Below the pieces are notes generated by a model. The model was not told the origin of the DNA. It worked only from the letters and a program-made list of their open reading frames with translations, and did not search any database. This document shows positions 17,171 to 26,685 of a stretch of 64,000 nt of DNA, in pieces. Every line of letters begins with the position of its first letter. The stretch's first letter is position 1. Source of the DNA: Fluviispira multicolorata (GTDB lineage: Bacteria > Bdellovibrionota_B > Oligoflexia > Silvanigrellales > Silvanigrellaceae); the NCBI RefSeq assembly GCF_009208585.1, contig NZ_WFLN01000009.1, positions 1 to 64,000 of the forward strand. The letters run 5' to 3'. Both the position numbers and the translations under genes were made by a program.

Positions 17171-17237
17171 AAACTAGTTCCTCCTCAACGAGTTCCAGTA
17201 ACTCATATTCATGAATGCGACAAGAGAGCGCTAGATT

Positions 17238-18344
17238 TTATCTATTAGAATATTCTTCTCTTAAGAGAGCTATGCGATAAACTATAGAAGCGCAAAGACG
17301 TGAAGTCTGATCATGAGTATCTCTTGCTGGACAGAGTTCTGCAATGTCCATAATGCGACATGTATGATTTTTTCCAAAAAAAGCTAAAGAAAGGGAGAGA
17401 TCTTTCATCTGAGCACCCAGAGGAGTAGATGCACTTGTGCCTGGAGCAATGGCTTGATCAAAAACATCTAAGCAGAGAGAGACATGAATACTTCCAGTTT
17501 TGCGATTAAATCCAAATTTGGAGCAGTCATCAATATGATCATGAATATGTTCAGAAGGAATTTGAGAATTTCCTGTGTTATAATCACGCCATATATCTAA
17601 AAAAGAAATATATTCAATAGTTTTAACTTCGTGCTTCAGGGCAAATTCAAATAAAGAATGAGGATTTCTTTCTCTTTGAATTCCAATTTCTAGTAAAGCT
17701 TTCCCATTGATTATATTTTTATTAAAATCTTGAATAATACGATAAAAGGCAGTGCCACTATTTATACTCCCATTTATTACTGGGCGTAAGTCAAAGTGTG
17801 CATCAAAATTAATAATTGGAATGATTTCATCTTTTTTATAATTGACATGACCTTTATAGCTTCCATAGCTAAAATCATGTCCACCACCAAGTACAAAAAT
17901 TAATTTTGCCTCATTCTGTAATAGTAATTCAATTACATCAGCAATTCTATTATGGGTTTCTTCTATTGTTTCAGCTAGAATAATATTTCCGACATCAATA
18001 AAACGCTCAGAGAGAAAATTACGATTGTGGTATTGTTTTTGATCTTTTGTGTTTGGTTTTTGAGTGATTGGATTAAATCGGTGTAATTGTGTATCATACA
18101 GTTTATAAAAGGAATCTCTAAATAATTGAGGCCCATTCTTTGCTCCAGGGTTTCCAAGATTTGCTAAAACTCCACGATCATCTGGGACTCCTAGAAGAAT
18201 AAACTTTCCTTTAATCTGTTCTTTGATATCATTATTATGTTTATTTATTAATAATATTTTAGAAAAATTTGCTCCAATACTTTCATCTCGTGCTTTAAAA
18301 TTTAATTCGACTGATTCTAAGAAATTTAAGGCATTTTTTTTCAT
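17238..18344 (-). CDS. Ureohydrolase, formimidoylglutamase (HutG)-like
   Basis: This is an arginase-fold Mn-enzyme, 368 aa. Metal-binding motifs are LGGGHDFS (His156), INFDAHFDLR (Asp181, His183, Asp185) and SLCLDVFDQAIAPGTSA (Asp293). In the last motif the first Asp of the usual SxDxD is Cys291. The APGxSA sequence and the DVF context resemble formimidoylglutamase more than arginase or agmatinase. It would hydrolyse a guanidino or formimino substrate such as N-formimidoyl-glutamate in histidine degradation. No other hut genes are visible. The nuo operon starts 68 bp downstream, so read-through is possible. Confidence 0.75.
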   Translation of the reverse strand: MKKNALNFLESVELNFKARDESIGANFSKILLINKHNNDIKEQIKGKFILLGVPDDRGVLANLGNPGAKNGPQLFRDSFYKLYDTQLHRFNPITQKPNTKDQKQYHNRNFLSERFIDVGNIILAETIEETHNRIADVIELLLQNEAKLIFVLGGGHDFSYGSYKGHVNYKKDEIIPIINFDAHFDLRPVINGSINSGTAFYRIIQDFNKNIINGKALLEIGIQRERNPHSLFEFALKHEVKTIEYISFLDIWRDYNTGNSQIPSEHIHDHIDDCSKFGFNRKTGSIHVSLCLDVFDQAIAPGTSASTPLGAQMKDLSLSLAFFGKNHTCRIMDIAELCPARDTHDQTSRLCASIVYRIALLREEYSNR

Positions 18345-18528
18345 TTGTTATCCACTTTATCATGCATATTAAATTCTATTACGTTCTCAAAATTATATTT
18401 ACTTTAAAATCAAAAATTAGCAAGTGAATATGATGTGATTGAGAAAATTATGATCTGTTGTTCATTTCAAAGTTTTCAATTTTGGTAAAAATTTTTAAAT
18501 TAGATTTTTTATATGTATATTCAGTATA

Positions 18529-18726
18529 TTAAACTGGACGTGCGCCTTTTTTGCCAACTTTAGCAGTGCCTGATGAAGTCTTCCCTAAGCTTTTTTGTAT
18601 GTACCGCATGACTTTCTTTTTAAGCTCTTTGTTTTCATCAAGAATTATTTTTAATAGATCAAGTTCATCGGTTCCACGCATTTTTTTTGAATTAATATTC
18701 TTTTTAAGATCACCTGATTTAGCCAT
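18529..18726 (-). CDS. Small basic protein of unknown function
   Basis: A 65-aa hydrophilic protein with a central amphipathic helix (DELDLLKIILDENKELKKKVMRYI) that could form a short coiled coil, and Lys/Gly-rich ends (GTAKVGKKGARPV). AGGGGA lies 8 nt before the ATG, which supports translation. No family recognised. It could bind nucleic acid or ribosomes, judging only from charge. Confidence 0.6.
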   Translation of the reverse strand: MAKSGDLKKNINSKKMRGTDELDLLKIILDENKELKKKVMRYIQKSLGKTSSGTAKVGKKGARPV

Positions 18727-18782
18727 AAAATTTCCCCTCTTATTATATCGGAAGGGAGATTTTATTTATTAAATGACAAATG

Positions 18783-19931
18783 TTAATATTTTGCAGCTTG
18801 TGTCAAATCATTTAAAAGATCTTGAGAATCTTCAATACCTACAGAGAAACGAATAAGATCAGATGTTATGCCAAGTTTTTTACGGTGTTCAGGAGGAACG
18901 CTTGCATGTGTCATTGTTTCTGGGTGATTAACGAGAGACTCTACTCCACCTAAACTTTCTGCTAATGAAAAGTATTTAAGTTTAGATAAAAACAATTTTA
19001 CATCATTGAAATCACCTTTTATTCTGGTTGAAATCATGCCTGAATAGCCACGCATTTGTTTTTTTGCAATATCAAATTGAGGATGGCTTTCAAGACCAGG
19101 AAAAATAACTTCAGAAAATATTTTCATTTTTTGCATTTCGCGTGCAATGAGCATTGCATTTTCATGATGTTTTTTCATTCTAATGGAAAGTGTTTTAATA
19201 CTTCTTAGCAAAAGAAATGCTTCAAATGGTGCATTGACGCTTCCACCTGCAAATTGAAGAAATTTAAGTTGCTCAGCAAGAGAATCATCATTAAGCATGA
19301 GGCAGCCTCCGACCATGTCGCTGTGACCGCCTATATATTTTGTAGTGCTATGCAGCACAATATGTGCTCCGTGATCAATTGGATTTTGAAAAATAGGAGA
19401 AGAAAATGTATTGTCAACCACAACTGTTACGTTAAAGTTGTTAGCTATATTTGCAATAGCAGAAATATCAATTAGTTTTAGAAGAGGGTTAGTTGGAGTT
19501 TCAATCCAAATAAGTTTTGTATTTTTTTTAAAATATGATTCTACATTTTTAGGATTTGACATATCTACAAATTCAAATTCAATATTATATTTAGAAAATA
19601 TTTTTCTAAACATTCTTCCTGTTCCACCATAGACATCATCACAAACAATAACATGATCTCCTGGATTAAGAAGTTGAGCAATTGCTTGTACGGCCGCAAG
19701 ACCTGAAGCAAAAGAAACAGCGTGCTTTGTTCCTTCTAATGCAGCTAGTGAGTTTTCAAGGGCTGTTCGAGTTGGATTTCCACCTCTTGAGTAATCATAT
19801 ATTTTTGGTTGGCCAGGACTTTCTTGTACATAAGTGGATGTTTGAAAAATAGGAGTCATAATTGCGCCCGTTATCTCTTCGGGCTCTACTCCAGCATGGA
19901 CGCAAATTGTATCAAAGTTTTTCTTTAACAT
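18783..19931 (-). CDS. Cystathionine gamma-synthase/gamma-lyase family PLP enzyme
   Basis: This is a trans-sulfuration enzyme. Family motifs are YDYSRGGNPTR, the PLP-binding Lys in HSTTKYIGGHSD, VVVDNTFSSP and the LAESLGGVESLVNHP segment near the C-terminus. It either joins O-acyl-homoserine with cysteine (MetB) or cleaves cystathionine to cysteine (CGL); sequence alone does not separate them. The start at 19931 has GGAG 9 nt upstream; an ATG five codons earlier (19946) lies 2 nt after the preceding stop and could be used by reinitiation. Downstream of and probably cotranscribed with the BirA-CoaX-RluA gene. Confidence 0.93.
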   Translation of the reverse strand: MLKKNFDTICVHAGVEPEEITGAIMTPIFQTSTYVQESPGQPKIYDYSRGGNPTRTALENSLAALEGTKHAVSFASGLAAVQAIAQLLNPGDHVIVCDDVYGGTGRMFRKIFSKYNIEFEFVDMSNPKNVESYFKKNTKLIWIETPTNPLLKLIDISAIANIANNFNVTVVVDNTFSSPIFQNPIDHGAHIVLHSTTKYIGGHSDMVGGCLMLNDDSLAEQLKFLQFAGGSVNAPFEAFLLLRSIKTLSIRMKKHHENAMLIAREMQKMKIFSEVIFPGLESHPQFDIAKKQMRGYSGMISTRIKGDFNDVKLFLSKLKYFSLAESLGGVESLVNHPETMTHASVPPEHRKKLGITSDLIRFSVGIEDSQDLLNDLTQAAKY

Positions 19932-19948
19932 TTCTGTTTTCTCCATTT

Positions 19949-22900
19949 TTAAGTTTGATAAATTTCAGGGAAATTTGTGAAATCTGTATTATGTAAATCA
20001 AGAAATAATTTTGAAAAATAATCTTTTTGATTAGGAATAGAAGAGTTTCGGAGTAGATTTTTAACTATGTCAGAGTTTATCATGTCTTTGGGAAGTTCGC
20101 ATATAATGGGTTTTTTTGTAAATTCATGAAGCTCATGACTATTTATCATTATTCCAGTATTATGTAGCATATGTCTTGGAAATAATGTTTGTTCGCTTAC
20201 CCATTGAGTAAATCCTTTTTCATAAAACTCAATAAATACATTTTCATTTTCATGATACATTTTGTCACCAACTATCCAATGCCCAATTGCTGCAAGATGA
20301 ATACGAATTTGATTAGTCCTTCCAGTTTGCGGGAGACATGCAAATAAAGTGTAGTCTTCAAAGGTAGCTAATTTCGCAAACCATGTTTCAGCAGATTGTA
20401 AGTTTTTTCCAGTCACCCATAATTTTAAGCGTATTAATGAGTTTTCTGGTTCACCAATTGGTAAATTGACCCGAAATTTTTCAGGTAGATTTCTAGTTCC
20501 TTTTGTAACAGCAAGATACATTTTATCAACGTTACCTTGCCTAAAAGCTTCAGAAATAACACCTCGGGTTGTTGACTTGCGTGCACATGTGAGTATTCCA
20601 CTTGTTTCACGATCTATTCGGTGAACTGCAGCACAGTCTGCATATCCCATTTTAGCAGCAATATTTACGAAGGTATTTTTACCATAAAGACCTGCTGCAT
20701 GAATAACCATATTAGGAGGTTTTGAGAAAATACACACATCGCCATTGTCAAATACAACATCTATATTTTCAATAACATCTGGTTCATATTCTGGTGGATG
20801 AAATAACCAAATTTGGTCATAGTTTTTTAATTTATAAGTTGGTTTTATTTTATTTAGCTTAACTTCATAATTCGCATTTTTTTCGCGGTGTGCGCCATGC
20901 TCAATTAGGATTTCACTATTTAAAATTCTTTCACGCCATGTTTCACGATTATGAAATTGAAATTTTCGAGCCATATAGGCATCTATTCTTTCATTTTCAT
21001 CTACATTTTCCATTCTCGCACCAATTCTTCTAAAATCTTCATTTTTGGGAAGAAGATTTCGTTCTTTCTTGCTGGGAGAACGCGCTTTCAGCATAGTTTG
21101 CATGACTTGATCGATGTTTTCATCTGAATAACTTAAATCTGTTTCTTCATTTAATAAATTTTCATCGATCTTATTTTCAGGTTTTGTATATTTTATTTTT
21201 TTAAAATAATCATTTTTAGGAATGGATTCAACTTGTTTAGGTTTGATAAGATGATCTTTTATACTTAATAAAGTATCTGTTTCAATGCTTGGAAAAACTT
21301 CAATATCAAGATTGTTTTGCGGATCAATTTCATTAATTATTTTTATAATTTCTTCTGCATTGCCACCGCTTAAATAACACTTGCAAGGCATATGCATTTT
21401 TAAAGTCGTAAGGACAGTTGATGCAGTTGAAAGAAAAACACCTCTTTGGACATAAATTTCTTGATTCCAATGCTTATCTCTAGGTGAAAAGCACTCTGGA
21501 TTTGCATAAAACTGTGGAACTAATGCAGTGTAATGATGCATGGCATTGAAAGCCATTTGGATGCCAGGAAAAATGAAGTTTTCTAACATATTTAAATTTG
21601 CAGATACGCCTTCACAAGTGACAGCTGTGCCAAATGAAAATACTATTATATTTTTCTTTGTTTTAAGGGCTTCTTTTGCGGCAAAAATAAATTTAAGCGC
21701 TCTATCAGCTCCTAACCTTTTTTTCTCAAAATCTCCTGATATTTCTGTGGAGTCAAGAATTTCTTGTTCCGTAAATTTTGTTTCTTTTAAAACTATTTCA
21801 GGAAAGGTTGTGATGAGAAAATTCTTAATAGATTTTATAGTTTCTTGAGTTTTTTCAGGTGAATTAACGGAGGTATAAATGAAGTCAATTTTTTTATTTC
21901 TATCAATAATAAAACCTTCTAAAACGGGTCTAAGAGCATCCCGTACTTGATGAATATTTTTTGTCAGAAAAACATCATAAGGAATATCTATTTGATATTT
22001 TTTTGCTTCAGATGATTGAAACCCAATGTGAACTCTTGTGTTACCAAAGTCAATTGCTAAAGTTGGTGACATTTTGGGAGATGAAATATTTGCGAGAGTT
22101 TTAGTAACAGTGCTTATTTTTTCATTTTTGACAGAAGTCTGTTTTTTTTCTTTTATGGAAATTTCTCCAGAAAAAATAGGTTCATTGTTACCTTTTAATA
22201 AAAGACCTGCATTTTCATTCATGCCAAGAAATTCGCCTTGTCTTGTTCCTTTATTTACTGAAAGCAAAGTTCCAATTGGCAATGATCTTTCCATTGCGAG
22301 ATTTTTAAGTTGTTCCCGAGATCTTGAAACACATAAATACTCTTTTATTTCTTGCATGAAAGAATCTGAAAAATATTGCAAAGTGGTTTTTAAATAATCT
22401 CTTGTATTTATCCATTTATTTAAAATTCTTTTTTCAGATTTATTTAATTCTAAAGGAAATAAACTTTCCCAAAAAGAAATAGATGTATCTGTGGAGGGAT
22501 GTTTAAAGAAATTCAAACCTATGCCAATAAAGAAATCACCAATTTGATTTTGTGTTGCAGATGTTTCGCATAATATACCGCATATTTTTTTATATTGAAT
22601 GGGGTCATTTGATAATTTGTTTTTATTCTGAAAAGAAATAATATCATTGGGCCATTTAATATAAATATTTTTATTGCTTTGAAAAGGTAAATCTTGAAAA
22701 TGCGAATGTAAAAATGAAATGGTTTTATTTAAGGAGTCATAAATTGCACAACCTACCAAAGTTGTTAACCACTCATAAGGAACTTTTATGTGTTGGCTTG
22801 GAAAAACCAGAGTTATAGGTAAAAAATCAATCTGCTCTTCTAGTGCTTGAGAGATATTTTTAAAGGTATAAACTTCTTCTGCTTGATCTGAAGAAAAGTT

Positions 22901-23074
22901 TTCGTTGGTTGCTTGAATCCAAGAACTTCCATTTCTACCTCTTCCTCCACTTTGTTTTTTTGCAATTACAGCAAATATTTTATTTTCATTCGATTCTTTT
23001 GCAATTTTTTTTGCAAGATCCATTGTAGAAGTGGTGTGTTCGACAAGAAAAGTGTTAAATTCGGTTTGTGACAT
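19949..23074 (-). CDS. Three-domain fusion: biotin-protein ligase (BirA) - type III pantothenate kinase-like (CoaX) - RluA-type pseudouridine synthase
   Basis: One uninterrupted 1041-codon frame holds three enzymes. Residues 1-310: biotin-protein ligase with GGRGRNG (43-49), KWPND (140-144), ICGILCE and a C-terminal SH3-like part; no DNA-binding N-terminus. Residues ~337-605: CoaX fold with IDFGNTRVHIGF (Asp342), GADRA (455-459) and FSFGTAVTCEG, where typical CoaX has Asp-x-GTA-x-T-x-Asp. Residues ~606-690: polar linker. Residues ~690-1010: RluA family, catalytic Asp821 in AAVHRIDRETSG and the QTGRTNQIRIHLA motif. BirA-CoaX fusions are known; the added RluA is unusual. It would serve biotin attachment, CoA synthesis and rRNA/tRNA modification together. 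No stop or frame change was found at the junctions. Confidence 0.92.
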   Translation of the reverse strand: MSQTEFNTFLVEHTTSTMDLAKKIAKESNENKIFAVIAKKQSGGRGRNGSSWIQATNENFSSDQAEEVYTFKNISQALEEQIDFLPITLVFPSQHIKVPYEWLTTLVGCAIYDSLNKTISFLHSHFQDLPFQSNKNIYIKWPNDIISFQNKNKLSNDPIQYKKICGILCETSATQNQIGDFFIGIGLNFFKHPSTDTSISFWESLFPLELNKSEKRILNKWINTRDYLKTTLQYFSDSFMQEIKEYLCVSRSREQLKNLAMERSLPIGTLLSVNKGTRQGEFLGMNENAGLLLKGNNEPIFSGEISIKEKKQTSVKNEKISTVTKTLANISSPKMSPTLAIDFGNTRVHIGFQSSEAKKYQIDIPYDVFLTKNIHQVRDALRPVLEGFIIDRNKKIDFIYTSVNSPEKTQETIKSIKNFLITTFPEIVLKETKFTEQEILDSTEISGDFEKKRLGADRALKFIFAAKEALKTKKNIIVFSFGTAVTCEGVSANLNMLENFIFPGIQMAFNAMHHYTALVPQFYANPECFSPRDKHWNQEIYVQRGVFLSTASTVLTTLKMHMPCKCYLSGGNAEEIIKIINEIDPQNNLDIEVFPSIETDTLLSIKDHLIKPKQVESIPKNDYFKKIKYTKPENKIDENLLNEETDLSYSDENIDQVMQTMLKARSPSKKERNLLPKNEDFRRIGARMENVDENERIDAYMARKFQFHNRETWRERILNSEILIEHGAHREKNANYEVKLNKIKPTYKLKNYDQIWLFHPPEYEPDVIENIDVVFDNGDVCIFSKPPNMVIHAAGLYGKNTFVNIAAKMGYADCAAVHRIDRETSGILTCARKSTTRGVISEAFRQGNVDKMYLAVTKGTRNLPEKFRVNLPIGEPENSLIRLKLWVTGKNLQSAETWFAKLATFEDYTLFACLPQTGRTNQIRIHLAAIGHWIVGDKMYHENENVFIEFYEKGFTQWVSEQTLFPRHMLHNTGIMINSHELHEFTKKPIICELPKDMINSDIVKNLLRNSSIPNQKDYFSKLFLDLHNTDFTNFPEIYQT

Positions 23075-23195
23075 TTTAATTCCAGTTTAAGAGCTAATTT
23101 GAAAGACTCACAATCCGCTTGAATAGTAAGCAATTCTTTTGAAATCGAATTTTACGGAATTATTTTAAGAATTCAATAAATTTAAAGCAAATTTT

Positions 23196-24149
23196 TTAGG
23201 GTAGGTAGAGTTGTAGGCTCATATCGACCCATATTGCTTTATGTATTAAAGCCCCCATGCTCATGTAGTCTACTTTTAAAGACGTGATTTCAAATAAATT
23301 CTTTTCGTCTAAATTTCCGCTGAGTTCAATTTTAATATTTTTATCAAAATTATTTTTTTCAATTATAGCCAAACGTACGTCATCTAATGAAAAATTATCA
23401 AGCATGATAACATCAGGTCTTTTATGGAGAGCTGCTTTAAATTCATTCAAATTGCTCACTTCAATTTCAATTTTAGTCAAAATTGGTAAGAATTTATTAA
23501 GATTATCAAGGGCTTCTTCAATGCTTCCGATACTGCGCAAATGATTTTCCTTTAGCATTGCACCTGTATCGAGACCATGTCTGTGATTACGCGCTCCACC
23601 TAAACGAGTCGCATATTTTTCATACATTCTAAGACCAGGAGTCGTTTTGCGAGTTTCAAGGAGAGTTATGTTTTTATTTAATTTATTTATTTCAGAAGCA
23701 ATACTATATGTTTTATTTGATATTCCACTCATTTTTGCTGTAAAATTGAGAGCTACACGTTCAGAAAGCAATATGGAACTTGCACTGCCAATGCCAGCAA
23801 GAACAATATCTCCTTTTTTTAGTAACATTCCATCTTTATAATCAGAGTATAATTTCGTTGTCCCACCTGATGTTTGCCTAAAGACCTCTTGCATTATATG
23901 CAATCCTGAGAGTATGAATTCATGCTTGGCGACCACAAAAAAATGGACCAAGGGGTTTTTTGGAAAACCAGCAAATAGAGTTGGATCTCCTGAGCCATGG
24001 TCTTCATCTAACCAGCGTGTGATATCTGAGGTGACTCGAGTTGGTGAAACACCAAGTTTTGAATTGCAAAATTCAATAAAGTCTATTTGCAACAGCTCAT
24101 TTTTTGGCATCAGATACGGGCAGTGAGGCTTTACTTTGGTCAGTTCCAT
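23196..24149 (-). CDS. nadC: Nicotinate-nucleotide pyrophosphorylase (carboxylating)
   Basis: Converts quinolinate and PRPP to nicotinate mononucleotide in de novo NAD synthesis. Motifs are LLETRKTTPGLR, NHRHGLDTGAMLKENH and VDYMSMGAL, all from the PRPP/quinolinate site. From ATG 24149 (AGGGTG upstream) the protein has 317 aa; longer in-frame starts up to 24227 would overlap the divergent serine hydrolase gene and add a hydrophobic stretch not seen in the family. nadA and nadB are not in the window. Confidence 0.92.
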   Translation of the reverse strand: MELTKVKPHCPYLMPKNELLQIDFIEFCNSKLGVSPTRVTSDITRWLDEDHGSGDPTLFAGFPKNPLVHFFVVAKHEFILSGLHIMQEVFRQTSGGTTKLYSDYKDGMLLKKGDIVLAGIGSASSILLSERVALNFTAKMSGISNKTYSIASEINKLNKNITLLETRKTTPGLRMYEKYATRLGGARNHRHGLDTGAMLKENHLRSIGSIEEALDNLNKFLPILTKIEIEVSNLNEFKAALHKRPDVIMLDNFSLDDVRLAIIEKNNFDKNIKIELSGNLDEKNLFEITSLKVDYMSMGALIHKAIWVDMSLQLYLP

Positions 24150-24209
24150 GGTGCACCCTAATACTAATAATTTAATTGCCATGAACAGACACGGCCGGAT
24201 ATTCATAAC

Positions 24210-25649
24210 ATGAAACAAGCGAGACAAAAATATCTAGAAAGTCATATACCAAAAAATTTCATAGATTGTATTGATGAGCTTGAAAATAAAGTAAGAGAAG
24301 GTTTATTTACCGCATGGTCTCTTGCAAATAACGATTTTCAAATTTCATGTTTTTGGGCAGATGAATCTTTGCCAAGTAATAAAAAATCAGAAAAAAAGTT
24401 GGAGGATATTCTTCATCCAATTTTTGATTTAGCCAGTTTGACAAAGCCTTTATTAATTAATTTATATTTAAGATATTTATTCAAAGATGATTTTCTAAAT
24501 AAAACTCAGGAGCCTATTGTTAATTTAATTCAAAGTGAACGTTGTGATTTGGGAAATAAAGATTTATATAATTTTTTTCAAAATAGAAATAATGTTCATT
24601 TTACGCTCGATTCTTTTTTATCTCATACATCTGGCGCTAAGAGTTGGCATTGGATGGGGAGCTCTGTATGGCGACAAAAAACGACTTCACATCACAGTGA
24701 ATCACATATTTTTCATACTATACTTGATAGTAAAGAATCTCATTATAAAGAGAATGTGCAAATAAATTTAAACAAAAAAGCTTTAGATAGTTTATTGAGC
24801 TCTCAATTTGGGACTACAAATTATTCTGATATTAACTACTATATTCTCGCAAGATTAGTAGAAATAATTGACATAGAAAATGACACTTGGGAAAAAAGAA
24901 TCTTTTTTCTCAACAAATATTTGCACACCAATTTTATGCATGCAAGTATCAATTCAGATTATCTAAATAAATGCATTCCTTTTTATCCCTATATTTCTTC
25001 GTATAATTCTGAATTTTCTGTGCAACAGATTAAAAATAACCCATATGGTTTTGTGCATGATACAAATGCAAATATTTTAGCGTTTTTAGGTAATTCAGCT
25101 CAAATTGTATCTGGACATGCAGGATTATTTGGTAATATATGTGATGTCGTTAAAGCAGTTAAAATGCTTTCTCTTTCACAACAAGCTTTAAAAAAATCGA
25201 ACACTCTCAAACAACGATTTATATATGGCCTTGACACACCTGAGTCTAAGGAAACATCTGCAGGTATAAAAAATTGGCCTATTCAATATGGTGACGTTTA
25301 TGGTCACTTGGGTTATACAGGCACATCATTCTGGCTATATAATAGAGTTGATAAAAAGTTTTCAGAAGATTTTCATATTTTACTTACAAACAGAACTTCG
25401 CAAAGAAAGAAAATGGGTGTGGACAAATGTCCAAGAATATTAATTGTTAGTGATATACAAAATGGGAAAACTCATTGTTTTCAAATTGTAGATAATTTAA
25501 TTTCTTCATTATTACTTACAGAAGCTCAAGAGATTTCTTTAGAGTATTCTGGCTATTCAAATAGAATTTGGGACACAACTGTTTTAAGAGATCTGCCAAA
25601 CATATTGGATGTAAGAAAATTTGTAGCACAAAAACTATGGAATATATAA
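24210..25649 (+). CDS. Beta-lactamase-like serine hydrolase
   Basis: A 479-aa protein of the penicillin-binding/class C hydrolase fold. The nucleophile motif SLTK is in FDLASLTKP, a Tyr site is in NYSDINYY, and the third motif is HLGYTG. It has no obvious signal peptide, unlike secreted beta-lactamases. Lies 1 bp before mltG, so the two are probably cotranscribed, which suggests a murein-related substrate; the actual reaction is unknown. Starts 60 bp from the divergent nadC start, so both promoters must overlap. Confidence 0.75.
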   Translation: MKQARQKYLESHIPKNFIDCIDELENKVREGLFTAWSLANNDFQISCFWADESLPSNKKSEKKLEDILHPIFDLASLTKPLLINLYLRYLFKDDFLNKTQEPIVNLIQSERCDLGNKDLYNFFQNRNNVHFTLDSFLSHTSGAKSWHWMGSSVWRQKTTSHHSESHIFHTILDSKESHYKENVQINLNKKALDSLLSSQFGTTNYSDINYYILARLVEIIDIENDTWEKRIFFLNKYLHTNFMHASINSDYLNKCIPFYPYISSYNSEFSVQQIKNNPYGFVHDTNANILAFLGNSAQIVSGHAGLFGNICDVVKAVKMLSLSQQALKKSNTLKQRFIYGLDTPESKETSAGIKNWPIQYGDVYGHLGYTGTSFWLYNRVDKKFSEDFHILLTNRTSQRKKMGVDKCPRILIVSDIQNGKTHCFQIVDNLISSLLLTEAQEISLEYSGYSNRIWDTTVLRDLPNILDVRKFVAQKLWNI

Positions 25650-25650
25650 A

Positions 25651-26682
25651 ATGCTTAAAAGATATATTTTTTTACTATTTACCATTTTTGTTTCTTTTTT
25701 TGTGTTTACATTTGTTTGGTTTTTTTCTTGGTTGAAAAGCCCAAACACAGCTCATATTGAGCCAGTAGAGTACAGTCTTGTCGAAGGCTCAACCTTTATG
25801 AAGGTTGCATATGATTTAGAAAGACAAAATGTAATATCTCATCCTAAAATTTTAGCAATCTATGCAAAAATTTTAAATGTCACTGGGGAGTTAAAGGTTG
25901 GATCTTATCTTTTTCCAAAGGATATTACACCCAACCAAGTTCTTACAAAGCTTGTTCGTGGCGATATTATTACTACTCGAGTGACAATAGCTGAAGGGCT
26001 CAATATTTATCAAATTTCTGAATTACTCAGTCAACTTTTTCCAAAAGTAAAACATAGAGTTTGGCTGGATTTAATGTTTTCAAATGAACTTATTCAATAT
26101 GTAGCTCCAAACTTAGGGATAAAATCTTTAGAAGGTTTTATTTTCCCTCAGACATATGTGTTTAATCCAAATTTACCTCCAAAAATAATAGTAAAAACAT
26201 TTTTGAGTGAATTCAAAAAAAATGTAACTCAAGATATGTTTATTAAGGCAAAAAAACTTGGATTTTCTCCACTTCAATATGTGACTTTAGCGTCGATAGT
26301 AGAAAAAGAAACAGGAATGCCTTCTGAGCGAGAAAGAATAGCGGGTGTGTATTTTAATAGATTAAAATTAGGTATGAAGTTACAAGCCGACCCCACAGTT
26401 ATTTATGGGATGTGGAAAACATATAAAGGATCTTTAACTCGAAAAGATCTCATAACACCCACACCATATAACACTTATACACAATATGGTTTGCCTCCTG
26501 GTCCCATTGCGAGTCCTGGATTAGCAAGTTTTAAAGCAACTTTATCACCTATTTCAAACGATTTATACTTTGTTGCGAAAGGTGATGGCACTCACATTTT
26601 TTCTAAGAGCTTATTAGAGCATAATAAAGCAGTTCATAATTACGTAATTTTTTTAAAGAAGAGCAAGAAGGAAAGCGATTAG
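25651..26682 (+). CDS. mltG: Endolytic murein transglycosylase MltG
   Basis: This is an inner-membrane enzyme that cuts nascent glycan strands and so limits their length. Residues 1-28 form a membrane anchor; a LysM-like region follows; the catalytic Glu is in TLASIVEKETGMPSE, and LQADPTVIYG and YNTYTQYGLPPGPIASPG are the family's signature C-terminal blocks. 343 aa, normal length. It is in a tight + strand run with the serine hydrolase and the Rsm22-like gene. Confidence 0.95.
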   Translation: MLKRYIFLLFTIFVSFFVFTFVWFFSWLKSPNTAHIEPVEYSLVEGSTFMKVAYDLERQNVISHPKILAIYAKILNVTGELKVGSYLFPKDITPNQVLTKLVRGDIITTRVTIAEGLNIYQISELLSQLFPKVKHRVWLDLMFSNELIQYVAPNLGIKSLEGFIFPQTYVFNPNLPPKIIVKTFLSEFKKNVTQDMFIKAKKLGFSPLQYVTLASIVEKETGMPSERERIAGVYFNRLKLGMKLQADPTVIYGMWKTYKGSLTRKDLITPTPYNTYTQYGLPPGPIASPGLASFKATLSPISNDLYFVAKGDGTHIFSKSLLEHNKAVHNYVIFLKKSKKESD

Positions 26683-26685
26683 ATA

